A stretch of 5,994 nucleotides of DNA from positions 1-5,994 of the forward strand of contig JAISRV010000213.1 of assembly GCA_031273445.1 (NCBI GenBank), in the 5' to 3' direction. The DNA is from Candidatus Adiutrix sp. (GTDB taxonomy: Bacteria; Desulfobacterota; Desulfarculia; Adiutricales; Adiutricaceae). The notes beneath the pieces were generated by a model. That model was not told where the DNA came from. It searched no databases and saw nothing but the letters and a program-made list of their open reading frames with translations. Both the position numbers and the translations under genes were made by a program. The stretch's first letter is position 1. Each line of letters starts with the position of its first letter. Shown here piece by piece: positions 1 to 5,774 of this stretch.

Positions 1-727
1 CGCCGCCGATGGCCACCACCGTGGCCTGACACGAGCCGGAAACCGCGCCGAAGACGGTGCAGGCCGCAACCGCCGTTATGGCCAGGCCGCCCCGGATGTG
101 GCCGAAGAAGGTCAGCACCAGGTCGGTCAACCGCCTGGCGGCCTGGCCGCTGGAGATGATGTCGGCCGCGAAGATGAACATGGGCGCCGCCACCAGCGAC
201 AGCGGCTTGACCCCGGCCAGCATCTGCTGCGTCAGGTTCATCGGGTCCATTTTGGGAAAATAGACCATGACGCCGGCCAAGAACAGGCCGACGGGCATCA
301 CTATCCAGACATACTGCACCGGCCACTGAAGGATGGGGCTGACCCGGTTGAGCGAGGCGATCTTCACGACGTAGCGGAGCGAGAGATAAGCCACATAAAA
401 AAGGACCACGGCCGTGCCCAGGGAGACGACGACGGCCAGTATTTTTTGCGCCCGGCCCTTCAATAAATCGTTGAGCATGGACATGCGGATGTGCATGCCC
501 ATCCTGGCGGCGTAGCTGGTCCCGAGAAAAGTGATGAAAAACATGAGGAACTGGCTCAATTCCTCGGTGGAGGCAAGGCTGCTGTTGAAAAGACGCAGAG
601 CGACGTTGCCGATGAGGATGGCGGCCAGAAGAAGGACGCTTACGGCGATGGACTTTTCTTCTATATGATAGACGACGCGGTCGACGACATGCAATGCCGT
701 TCCAAGGGGCGATTTATTCTCGTCCAA
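1..727 (-). CDS. TRAP transporter permease, fused DctQ-DctM (C-terminal part outside the window)
   Basis: This is an inner-membrane permease of a TRAP transporter, which imports organic anions or amino-acid-like solutes with a periplasmic binding protein and an ion gradient. The start is TTG at 727: AAGGAGG lies just upstream and an in-frame TGA precedes it by a few codons. 242 codons are visible and the frame runs off the left edge. Residues 1 to about 145 are DctQ-like: a membrane segment near 28-46, the family signature around STEELSQFLMFF (53-64) with HIRM near 79-82, then segments near 95-116 and 137-156. Residues from about 145 are DctM-like: QQMLAGVKPL (167-176), APMFIFAADI (181-190), HIRGGLA (210-216) and FGAVSGS (226-232). 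No stop separates the parts, and the usual DctQ tail plus DctM N-terminus is shortened to one shared helix. No binding-protein gene is visible; it may lie beyond the left edge. The family is secure; the substrate is unknown. Confidence 0.9.
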   Translation of the reverse strand, partial: MDENKSPLGTALHVVDRVVYHIEEKSIAVSVLLLAAILIGNVALRLFNSSLASTEELSQFLMFFITFLGTSYAARMGMHIRMSMLNDLLKGRAQKILAVVVSLGTAVVLFYVAYLSLRYVVKIASLNRVSPILQWPVQYVWIVMPVGLFLAGVMVYFPKMDPMNLTQQMLAGVKPLSLVAAPMFIFAADIISSGQAARRLTDLVLTFFGHIRGGLAITAVAACTVFGAVSGSCQATVVAIGG

Positions 728-766
728 GGGCTCCTCCTTTCAGAAGTCACAATACTTCCGTCGCCG

Positions 767-795
767 CGGCCCGGCGGCGTTTAGCCGCCGGGCCG
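767..795 (-). promoter_or_regulatory. GC-rich intercistronic hairpin between the U32-like and TRAP genes
   Basis: A perfect 12-bp inverted repeat (767-778 with 784-795) encloses a 5-nt loop. It begins about 10 nt after the U32-like stop and ends about 40 nt before the TRAP start. Neither side has a T-run, so a full intrinsic terminator is unlikely. An mRNA-stabilising or partial-attenuation element that sets the ratio of enzyme to permease is a reasonable inference. Confidence 0.6.
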
Positions 796-805
796 ATAGG
801 CCGTC

Positions 806-1762
806 TCAATCGACGGCCGGCAGCCGCAAATCGGCCGGGCCGTGGGCGGAGAGCTTAAGCTCGGGGGCGCGGCGCTCCACGATTTCGCGCAGAATCGAGC
901 CAAGTTTGACTTTCATGCGCACCATGTCGTCATGACTGCTCGCGGCGATCCAGGGTTTGTAGATGTCGGCCTCCGAGGTGCCCGGTTCTATCTTGAAGTA
1001 GACCGGGGAAGCGATGCGCGCTATTTCCGGCGCGTCGTAGGCGCGGAACATGCCGCCGAAAGCGTCGACGATGATCATATAGACGTCCAGCGGCATGTTC
1101 ACGGCGGCCCGGATGGAGCCCAGGATGGGCAGCGACACGTCGGAAATGGGGTTCAAGGTGTCGGCGCCCAGTTCCTCAAGGAATTTGGCCCCGACCGGGC
1201 TGCACTGACCGCCGAAAACCGACCATTTGAAAATGGTCTCTTTGGGAATGAAGCCTTCGGCCCGCATCTGGCCGGCCAGCTTCAAACAGCCTTCGTCCAG
1301 AACCAGAAAGCCGCGCAGGCCCGCTTCCAGACAACGCATCATATCTTCGAACCAATAGGCGACGCTGTCGCTGCCGCGATGGCGGGCGCCCTGGGGCTGG
1401 CCTTCGGGGTAGCCCAATTCCTTGGAGCCGACGTCCCAGCTTTTGCGATGGCCGATGACCATGACCAGCTCCACCCGCTCGTCATGGGCATGTCTGGCCA
1501 GTTTCTTCAAATCGTCGAAGCTCATGTAGGTGGAGCCGCCGACGGTGCAGATGGCCCTGTGAACGGGCAGCTTGTATTTTTTGGCTTCGTCCATCATGGC
1601 CGCGAAATTGGAATAGTGCTCGATGCCGGCTATTTCCATGCGGTAATGGGCGCCGTCGGGGAAAGACTTTTTGGAGGTCGGCAAATCCCAGGCGTCGCGG
1701 CCGGGAATGCCGTTTTTTTCCATAAACTGCTGAATTTCTGAGAGGCGTCTGGCTTTGAACAT
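806..1762 (-). CDS. U32-peptidase-like TIM-barrel protein
   Basis: A 318-residue, probably cytoplasmic protein with no signal peptide or membrane segment. Alternating strands and helices (for example LPVHRAICTVGG at 65-76, VELVMVIGHR at 97-106, RGFLVLDEG at about 150-158, LDVYMIIVDAFGG at about 225-237) suggest a (beta/alpha)8 barrel. Conserved-looking segments are IPGRDAWDLPTS (19-30), a Cys in FGGQCSPVGAKF, NPISDVSLPILGSIR and YFKIEPGTSEADIYKPW. From memory this resembles proteins annotated as U32 family peptidase in anaerobes, but the classic U32 signature (E-x-F-x2-G...C) is not visible, so peptidase activity should not be assumed. The ATG at 1762 has AAAGGAG 9 nt upstream. It is the first gene after promoter copy A and precedes the TRAP permease, so a role in handling the imported solute is inferred. 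Its first codons recur, broken, at 5536-5556. Confidence 0.6.
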   Translation of the reverse strand: MFKARRLSEIQQFMEKNGIPGRDAWDLPTSKKSFPDGAHYRMEIAGIEHYSNFAAMMDEAKKYKLPVHRAICTVGGSTYMSFDDLKKLARHAHDERVELVMVIGHRKSWDVGSKELGYPEGQPQGARHRGSDSVAYWFEDMMRCLEAGLRGFLVLDEGCLKLAGQMRAEGFIPKETIFKWSVFGGQCSPVGAKFLEELGADTLNPISDVSLPILGSIRAAVNMPLDVYMIIVDAFGGMFRAYDAPEIARIASPVYFKIEPGTSEADIYKPWIAASSHDDMVRMKVKLGSILREIVERRAPELKLSAHGPADLRLPAVD

Positions 1763-1795
1763 GCGGGCATGCTCCTTTCGCTGTTCGTTTAATTC

Positions 1796-1830
1796 AAGAA
1801 CGCGGCCCGGCTGGTCAAGCCGGCGCTCTT
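1796..1830 (-). promoter_or_regulatory. Leader RNA hairpin, copy A
   Basis: On the minus-strand transcript, 1830-1823 pairs with 1803-1796 (8 pairs, one G.U) and 1822-1818 pairs with 1812-1808 (5 pairs) around the loop TGACC, with a 4-nt bulge GGCC on the 3' side. It lies in the 5' leader about 30 nt after the likely transcription start and about 20 nt before the ribosome binding site. Copy B at 5590-5624 keeps every pair through paired substitutions. The 3' arm ends in TTCTT, so an attenuator or terminator role is possible, but a protein- or ligand-binding structure fits equally well. Confidence 0.75.
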
Positions 1831-1838
1831 ATGTTCTG

Positions 1839-1862
1839 TATATGTGACGCGCGTTCTATATA
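1839..1862. promoter_or_regulatory. Operator-like palindrome at the transcription start, copy A
   Basis: TATAT and ATATA arms flank an ACGCGCGT core; 9 of 12 symmetric positions are complementary. The element sits immediately downstream of the -10 box, over the expected start site, where a bound protein would repress. It contains TGTGA/TCACA, a half-site of the CRP/FNR type, but the other half is poor, so no regulator family is assigned. Copy B (5633-5656) keeps it with one central change. Confidence 0.45.
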
Positions 1863-1867
1863 TGCTT

Positions 1868-1897
1868 ATTCTATTTCAAACATCTCCGCCCTGTCAA
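1868..1897 (-). promoter_or_regulatory. Sigma70-type promoter of the U32-like/TRAP operon
   Basis: The -35 box TTGACA (1897-1892) is a perfect consensus match. The -10 box TAGAAT (1873-1868) matches at five of six positions, with an 18-bp spacer. Transcription should start near 1861, giving a leader of about 100 nt. Both boxes and most of the spacer are unchanged in copy B, and the surrounding AT-rich sequence supports promoter function. Confidence 0.82.
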
Positions 1898-1948
1898 GTA
1901 TTTTTTTAGCTCGCATTATTTTTTTATGCCGCCAAAACCTCTTGATAA

Positions 1949-1979
1949 ATAAAGAAATTTTTTTAACTAATCTCTTTAT
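1949..1979. repeat. AT-rich inverted repeat upstream of promoter A
   Basis: The 9-base arms 1949-1957 and 1971-1979 pair with a single mismatch that is a G.U pair in minus-strand RNA. The equivalent in copy B (5744-5774) pairs perfectly although the loop is rearranged. The repeat lies about 50 bases upstream of the -35 box. It could be a regulator site or a weak terminator that insulates the promoter from read-through. Confidence 0.4.
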
Positions 1980-2080
1980 AGGCTACATATGATCTCATAC
2001 AGAATAAAAAAATGCCGGGCGGAGGCGAAGAATTTAAATAACAAATATAATGGATATAAAATAAGCAGTGTTGCTGAAAC

Positions 2081-2235
2081 AGACGTTTTGAGGCGCTGAA
2101 TATTTCAAATACGCCGTTTGCCCAGGCCTTATGTGCGGAAATTCCATCATATTCCCTGAAACAAATAAGGATCACCCGCCGAAACGGGTGTCCTTTTTGG
2201 GAAACCGCTGAGTTTCGTCCGATTTGCGGGCGGCT
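2081..2235. other. Unique intergenic segment between repeat copy A and the amidohydrolase stop
   Basis: This stretch has no counterpart near copy B. Apart from the terminator hairpin around 2167-2198, no gene, promoter or repeat was found. Small open frames here lack ribosome binding sites and a conserved start. Confidence 0.5.
2167..2198 (-). terminator. Intrinsic terminator of the symporter/amidohydrolase operon
   Basis: The stem 2167-2178 pairs with 2185-2195 (about 11 pairs with one bulged T at 2172), with the loop CCGAAA. It starts about 40 bases past the amidohydrolase stop. On the minus strand it is followed by TTATTTGTTT, a moderate U-rich tract; on the plus strand by TTTTT. It can therefore act in both directions, although no convergent plus-strand gene exists here. 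Confidence 0.75.
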
Positions 2236-3426
2236 TCAGTTTTTGATTATCCGTCCGTCGTGCATAACGAACGGGGCCGGGGCATACATGACGGACAGGT
2301 CGGCCAAAGGGTCTCGGCCAACAGCGATGAGATCGGCGATTTTGCCGGGGGTCACCGAACCCAGACGGTCGTCGAGACAGAGAATTTCGGCGCTGTGCCG
2401 AGTGGCCTGCAGCAAAAGGTCCATCGGTTTCATGCGCAAAAGGTCGTGACGCCAGCGGAACTCATTATAATTGAGGCCGTGGTGGTTGCAGCTTGTGCCC
2501 AGATCGGCGCCGAAACCGATTTTCAGCCCCGCCTGATAAGCCCGACTGATGGAGTGCAGCAAAGTTTCAATGATTTCCTGGCTCTTGGCCTTCATCGACA
2601 AGGCGGCCCGACCCTGGGCGTCGGTGTCGAACAGAGCCTTGGCCGCGCTCAGGGTGGGGACAATGAAGCTACGTCCTTCTTTCAGCAGTTCCAGACATTC
2701 GTCGTCCAGAATGGAACTATGCTCAATGGTTCGGACTCTGGCCTTCAGCGCGTGCTTAATGCCGATAGTTCCGTGGGCATGGGCGGCCACCTGGCGGCCG
2801 AGCTTATCGGCTTCTTCCACCATGACCCGAACCTCATCGAAGTTGAAGGTCGGCGCGCCGGGCAGGCTACCGACATGGCCGATGGCCCCGGTGCCCATAT
2901 ATTTAATGAAGTCGGCCCCGGCGGCCAACTGTTCCCGGGCGGCCTTGCGCACTTCATCCACCCCGTCGGCCACGCGGTACTGATCGGGAATTTCCTCATT
3001 GCCTCTGGCCGTGGGGGTCAGAACCCGGCCGCAGACCAGAAGGCGCGGACCGGGAACATATCCCTCATTGATGGCCTCACGCAGAGCGATGTCGGCGTGG
3101 TTGCGAGCTCCGCAGTCGCGGACGGTGGTGAATCCGGCCTCCTGTGTCCGGCGGGCGAAACAGGCCGATTTCAGTGCCCGATAGGCTTCGGAAAACTGGT
3201 TTTCCTCATGATAATCAATGCCGGCATTGTCCAGGTGGGTGTGGAGGTCAAAAAGCCCGGGCAGCACATAGCGCCCTTCCATAGGCACTATCGTCGCGTC
3301 CCGGCCGGGGTTGACCTGCTTGTCGACGGCCTTGATGCGGTCAGCCTCTATCAGGATATCGGCTTCTTCGCCCGCCCACGGCTCGGTCAGCGGTTGAAGA
3401 AGACGGCAATCTTTCAACAAAATCAT
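2236..3426 (-). CDS. Metal-dependent amidohydrolase (Xaa-Pro dipeptidase/imidazolonepropionase-like)
   Basis: A 396-residue cytoplasmic hydrolase of the amidohydrolase superfamily, which cleaves amide or C-N bonds with one or two divalent metals in a TIM barrel. Motifs in order: small N-terminal beta domain ending in YVLPGLFDLHTHLD (53-66) with metal ligands H62 and H64; K175 in FIKYMGTGA, the position of the carboxylated bridging lysine; histidines in AAHAHG (H216, H218) and TIEHSS (H236); the catalytic Asp in FGADLGT (D308); and the C-terminal return of the beta domain with GKIADLIAVGRDPLADL (361-377). All expected active-site residues are present and length is normal. The closest recalled group is the prolidase/arginine-carboxypeptidase-like amidohydrolases acting on dipeptides or N-acyl amino acids; exact substrate is unknown. 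The ATG at 3426 has AGGAG 8 nt upstream. It is the last gene of the operon, 30 bases after the 163-residue gene. Confidence 0.9.
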   Translation of the reverse strand: MILLKDCRLLQPLTEPWAGEEADILIEADRIKAVDKQVNPGRDATIVPMEGRYVLPGLFDLHTHLDNAGIDYHEENQFSEAYRALKSACFARRTQEAGFTTVRDCGARNHADIALREAINEGYVPGPRLLVCGRVLTPTARGNEEIPDQYRVADGVDEVRKAAREQLAAGADFIKYMGTGAIGHVGSLPGAPTFNFDEVRVMVEEADKLGRQVAAHAHGTIGIKHALKARVRTIEHSSILDDECLELLKEGRSFIVPTLSAAKALFDTDAQGRAALSMKAKSQEIIETLLHSISRAYQAGLKIGFGADLGTSCNHHGLNYNEFRWRHDLLRMKPMDLLLQATRHSAEILCLDDRLGSVTPGKIADLIAVGRDPLADLSVMYAPAPFVMHDGRIIKN

Positions 3427-3456
3427 AAGGCATCTCCTGACGGAGCGGCTGGCCGG

Positions 3457-3948
3457 TCAGTGGGCGGCCGCTTTTTCGCCGATTTCGTAGTGATCGGCTG
3501 GCGTCAAAAAGGCCCGGGATTCTCCCCGGCGGCGAAAGGAAAAAAATTTTCGATAAACCAGTGTGACGCTGGAATATTCCAGCCGAGGAAAGACCAGGCG
3601 TCGGCGGTAGACGCATTTCAAGACCGTGTCCCGGGCGTATTCCCGGGCCAGGTCCTGATCGAAGTCCGGCGCCAGCACCCGTTCGTCTCCGGGCCGCACC
3701 GGCTCGGTGGTCAGAAGTCCTTGGATCATGATCGGAATGCCGCTGTAGGCGTCGACGATGACCGCGCATTTGGCGCTTTCCGGCCGGCGGTCGAGGCTGT
3801 ATTCAGCCTCGACCACATAATAGGGCTTGTAGAATATCTCGACCTCGACAATTTCCGGAGCCCGGAAAAATAGCCAGCGGCGGCCCCGGTTCAGTTCGGC
3901 CTTGACGACTTCCAAATCTTTCAGCGGCGTAATCACCTCAATGGTCAT
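3457..3948 (-). CDS. Unrecognised 163-residue protein between symporter and amidohydrolase
   Basis: I do not recognise this family. It has no signal peptide, membrane segment or metal-binding motif. Predicted strands alternate in EIVEVEIFYKPYYVVEAEYS (about 32-51) and KCAVIVDAYSGIPIMIQG (about 60-77). The aromatic Y-x-P-Y strand followed by a VDAYSG turn resembles the lysate-like strand pairs of small beta-sheet modules such as PepSY, but this is weak. The C-terminal half is rich in Arg and Lys (VYRRRLVF, VYRKFFSFRRRGE). The ATG at 3948 follows GAGG at 6-nt spacing and lies 58 bases after the symporter stop, clearly within the operon. A partner or regulatory subunit of the symporter or amidohydrolase is inferred from position only. 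Codon use and GC-rich third positions match its neighbours, supporting a real gene. Confidence 0.7.
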   Translation of the reverse strand: MTIEVITPLKDLEVVKAELNRGRRWLFFRAPEIVEVEIFYKPYYVVEAEYSLDRRPESAKCAVIVDAYSGIPIMIQGLLTTEPVRPGDERVLAPDFDQDLAREYARDTVLKCVYRRRLVFPRLEYSSVTLVYRKFFSFRRRGESRAFLTPADHYEIGEKAAAH

Positions 3949-4006
3949 AAAGCGCCTCGGCGGAGATCCCGGAAGCCGTTTTTAAGGCCGTCGGGAAAGC
4001 GGAATT

Positions 4007-5467
4007 TCAGAATTTTTTCATCAACTCTTCCTTGGAAACGTCGATGGACCTCAGAAAAGCTATCTTCTCCTCCGGCGGAGGCGGAGTGAGTCTGGAAACG
4101 ACGATCAGTAAAGTCAAGGAAACCAGCGAACCCACAAACTCGGGATGAATGGCGCCCAGCAGGCCGCCGACCCGGCCGTAAAGAAACAGCGAGGATATCA
4201 CCGCCGAAGTCCCGCCTAAAACCAGGGCCGACAAAGCCCCTTGGGCGTTGACCCGGTAATTGAACAGGCCGATGAGAACCGGGAAGAAAACGCCGGCGGA
4301 ATAGATCAGGGTGGAGAAGACCACGATGTCGATGACCCGCTGAAAGAAGAAGGAACATATAAGGGAAATGACGGCGATAACCACGGTGGAAATCCTGGCC
4401 ACGACCAGCATGGTTTTCTCTGAAGCGTCCGGCCGAAGCATACGCTTATAAATATCGACGCTGAAGAGGGTGGCCGCCGAATTGAGGTTGGAGGAACTGG
4501 TGGACATGGTGGCGGCCAGCACTGCGGCCATCAAAATGCCCTTGAGCCCGACAGGCATGGCGTCGCGCACCATGACCGGGAAGGCCAGGTCGGCTTTTTC
4601 CAGCCCGGGGAAGAGGGCGGCGGTTGAAATGGCCGCCACGGCGATGATGGCTCCGTAGACGAGGTAGCTGACGCCGGTGAAAACATAGGCGAACTTGGCG
4701 GTGGCTTCATCCTTGGCCGCGAAAATACGCTGGATGAAAGCCTGATGGGTCCCGTACATGAAAAAGGCCAGGGCCACCCAGGCCAAGGGCTCCATCCAGC
4801 CGAGAGCCTTGAAATCCCAAAAAGTTTCCGGCAGCGAAGCGGCTATGCCTTCAAAACTTCCGGCCATGAAGAAGACTACGGGCGCGGCTATGGCCACCCC
4901 GAAAACCAGGATCAGATACTGGGCCACATCGGTCCAGATGACGGCCAAGAGGCCGCCGGCCGCCGTATAGGAGACGAAGCACAGGGTGGAAATGATGACC
5001 GCAAGAGTCTGGTTCATGCCGGTGAGAGTGGAAATCATCAGACCGGCCACCATGGTCTGGGCGGAGATGGAAACGGTCAATCCCAACAGATGCAGAATAG
5101 CCGCCGCCTTGCGGGCGGCGCCGCTGTAGCGGCGCTCAAGGTATTCGGGAATGGTGGTCAGAGCCAGACGCCGCAAAGGCCCGGCGAAGGTCAGGCCTAA
5201 AATGAACCAGGCCGGGGCGGCCGACCAGTTCCAGTAAACCCCGGCGACGCCCACCGAGTAAACCAGCCCCGAAGCCCCGATGATGCCAGAGCCTCCGAAA
5301 TCGGTGGCCGCCGTGCTCAAGGCGGTGGGCAACTTACCGAGGCTGCGCCCGGCCAGGAGAAAGTCGTCGTCGCTGTGGATTTTTTTGGCGGCCCAACGAC
5401 CGATGCCCAGAACGCCGATGAAATAGGCCGCAATGATCAGCCAGTCAATAATGCTTACCGTGGACAC
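4007..5467 (-). CDS. Sodium:solute symporter (SSS family)
   Basis: A 486-residue inner-membrane carrier that couples solute uptake to the sodium gradient. The hydrophobic profile suggests about 13 membrane helices, normal for the family. Signatures: DDDFLLAGRSLG (33-44), AATDFGGSGIIGASGLVY (53-70) in the first core helix, TTIPEYLERRYSG (104-116), AGGLLAVIWTDVAQYLILV (170-188), and LAATMSTSSSNLNSAATLFS (317-336), where the Ser/Thr residues form the conserved Na+ site. The C-terminus ends in a short cytoplasmic tail after TPPPPEEK. The start is GTG at 5467, chosen because AAGGAAGG stands 7 nt upstream. It opens an operon with the 163-residue protein and the amidohydrolase, so it probably imports the amidohydrolase substrate. 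Proline, pantothenate or sialic acid specificity cannot be told apart from sequence alone. It is driven by promoter copy B through a leader of about 190 nt. Confidence 0.93.
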   Translation of the reverse strand: MSTVSIIDWLIIAAYFIGVLGIGRWAAKKIHSDDDFLLAGRSLGKLPTALSTAATDFGGSGIIGASGLVYSVGVAGVYWNWSAAPAWFILGLTFAGPLRRLALTTIPEYLERRYSGAARKAAAILHLLGLTVSISAQTMVAGLMISTLTGMNQTLAVIISTLCFVSYTAAGGLLAVIWTDVAQYLILVFGVAIAAPVVFFMAGSFEGIAASLPETFWDFKALGWMEPLAWVALAFFMYGTHQAFIQRIFAAKDEATAKFAYVFTGVSYLVYGAIIAVAAISTAALFPGLEKADLAFPVMVRDAMPVGLKGILMAAVLAATMSTSSSNLNSAATLFSVDIYKRMLRPDASEKTMLVVARISTVVIAVISLICSFFFQRVIDIVVFSTLIYSAGVFFPVLIGLFNYRVNAQGALSALVLGGTSAVISSLFLYGRVGGLLGAIHPEFVGSLVSLTLLIVVSRLTPPPPEEKIAFLRSIDVSKEELMKKF

Positions 5468-5523
5468 AAAAACACCTTCCTTACTGCGTTTGGCGATTAA
5501 AAGTCCATTCGCCGACCTCCAAA

Positions 5524-5556
5524 CTAAAAAGAAATGAAGCGTCTGGCTTTGAAGAT
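5524..5556 (-). pseudogene. Broken start of a duplicated U32-like gene
   Basis: Bases 5556-5536 reproduce the first seven codons of the U32-like gene (FKARR and the next residue) behind a conserved AAAGGAG, but the initiator ATG is ATC and the homology stops at 5536. The frame then reaches TAG at 5524-5526. It is a scar showing that the control region was copied from the U32-like locus, and it now forms part of the symporter leader. Confidence 0.8.
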
Positions 5557-5589
5557 GCGGGCATGCTCCTTTCGCTGTTCGTTTAATTC

Positions 5590-5624
5590 AAAAACGCAAC
5601 CCGGCCGATCAGGCCGGCGTTTTT
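5590..5624 (-). promoter_or_regulatory. Leader RNA hairpin, copy B
   Basis: On the minus strand 5624-5617 (AAAAACGC) pairs fully with 5597-5590 (GCGTTTTT), and CGGCC (5616-5612) pairs with GGCCG (5606-5602) around the loop TGATC, with a GGTT bulge. All 13 pairs are Watson-Crick. Relative to copy A, one inner U-A became C-G, one outer G-C became A-U, and a G.U became A-U. The 3' arm is now a T5 run, so this copy looks more like an intrinsic terminator or attenuator than copy A does. Confidence 0.75.
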
Positions 5625-5632
5625 ATATTCTG

Positions 5633-5656
5633 TATATGTGACGCACGTTCTATATA
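5633..5656. promoter_or_regulatory. Operator-like palindrome at the transcription start, copy B
   Basis: This is the same element as 1839-1862, with a single G-to-A change in the core that leaves 8 of 12 symmetric positions. Its position over the start site is unchanged, consistent with both operons answering to one regulator. No regulator gene is present in the window. Confidence 0.42.
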
Positions 5657-5661
5657 TGCTT

Positions 5662-5691
5662 ATTCTATTTCAAACATCTCCACCTTGTCAA
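5662..5691 (-). promoter_or_regulatory. Sigma70-type promoter of the symporter/amidohydrolase operon
   Basis: TTGACA (5691-5686) and TAGAAT (5667-5662) with an 18-bp spacer, the same boxes as promoter A. Only two spacer bases next to the -35 box differ. Expected start near 5655. No other good promoter was seen between here and the symporter start. Confidence 0.8.
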
Positions 5692-5743
5692 GTATTTTTT
5701 CGGATCATATTATTTTTTTTATGTCGCCAAAACGCCTTGATAA

Positions 5744-5774
5744 ATAAAGAGAAAAAATGAACCAATCTCTTTAT
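5744..5774. repeat. AT-rich inverted repeat upstream of promoter B
   Basis: The 9-base arms ATAAAGAGA (5744-5752) and TCTCTTTAT (5766-5774) pair perfectly around a 13-base loop. It corresponds to 1949-1979, where the loop sequence differs strongly but the arms persist. Confidence 0.4.

Larger units (their letters stand above)
1742..2080 (-). repeat. Direct repeat copy A: duplicated control region (about 340 bp)
   Basis: This block matches 5536-5875 in the same orientation at an offset of 3794-3795 bases, with roughly nine in ten positions identical by hand count and one single-base gap. Read on the minus strand it holds, in order, a conserved distal segment, an AT-rich inverted repeat, a promoter, an operator-like palindrome, a leader hairpin, a ribosome binding site and the first codons of the U32-like gene. 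Copy A is probably the parent, because its start codon opens an intact gene. The distal 60 bases (2021-2080) are identical in both copies, while about 1901-1970 has diverged most. Confidence 0.92.

Noticed and set aside
842..1741. A 299-codon plus-strand open frame
   Set aside because: It is antisense to the U32-like gene, rich in Gly, Ala, His and Asp, with no family resemblance and no ribosome binding site.
1844..1859. A CRP/FNR binding site
   Set aside because: Only one half-site (TGTGA) fits; the opposite half does not, so a specific regulator is not claimed.
1963..2175. A small minus-strand open frame whose core recurs at 5719-5934
   Set aside because: The shared segment (FQQHCLFYIHY...) follows from the duplicated DNA. 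The starts differ, no RBS is present, and the few differences show no preference for silent changes, so coding is not supported.
2224..3873. A 549-codon plus-strand open frame
   Set aside because: It lies fully antisense to the amidohydrolase and the 163-residue gene, has low-complexity shadow composition and no recognisable motif. High GC at third positions of the real genes removes stops on the opposite strand.
5487..5570. Short leader frame from the ATG next to the conserved RBS in copy B, ending just before the symporter RBS
   Set aside because: The ATG is only one base from the Shine-Dalgarno sequence, and the peptide shows no attenuation-type codon run. A coding role is unsupported.
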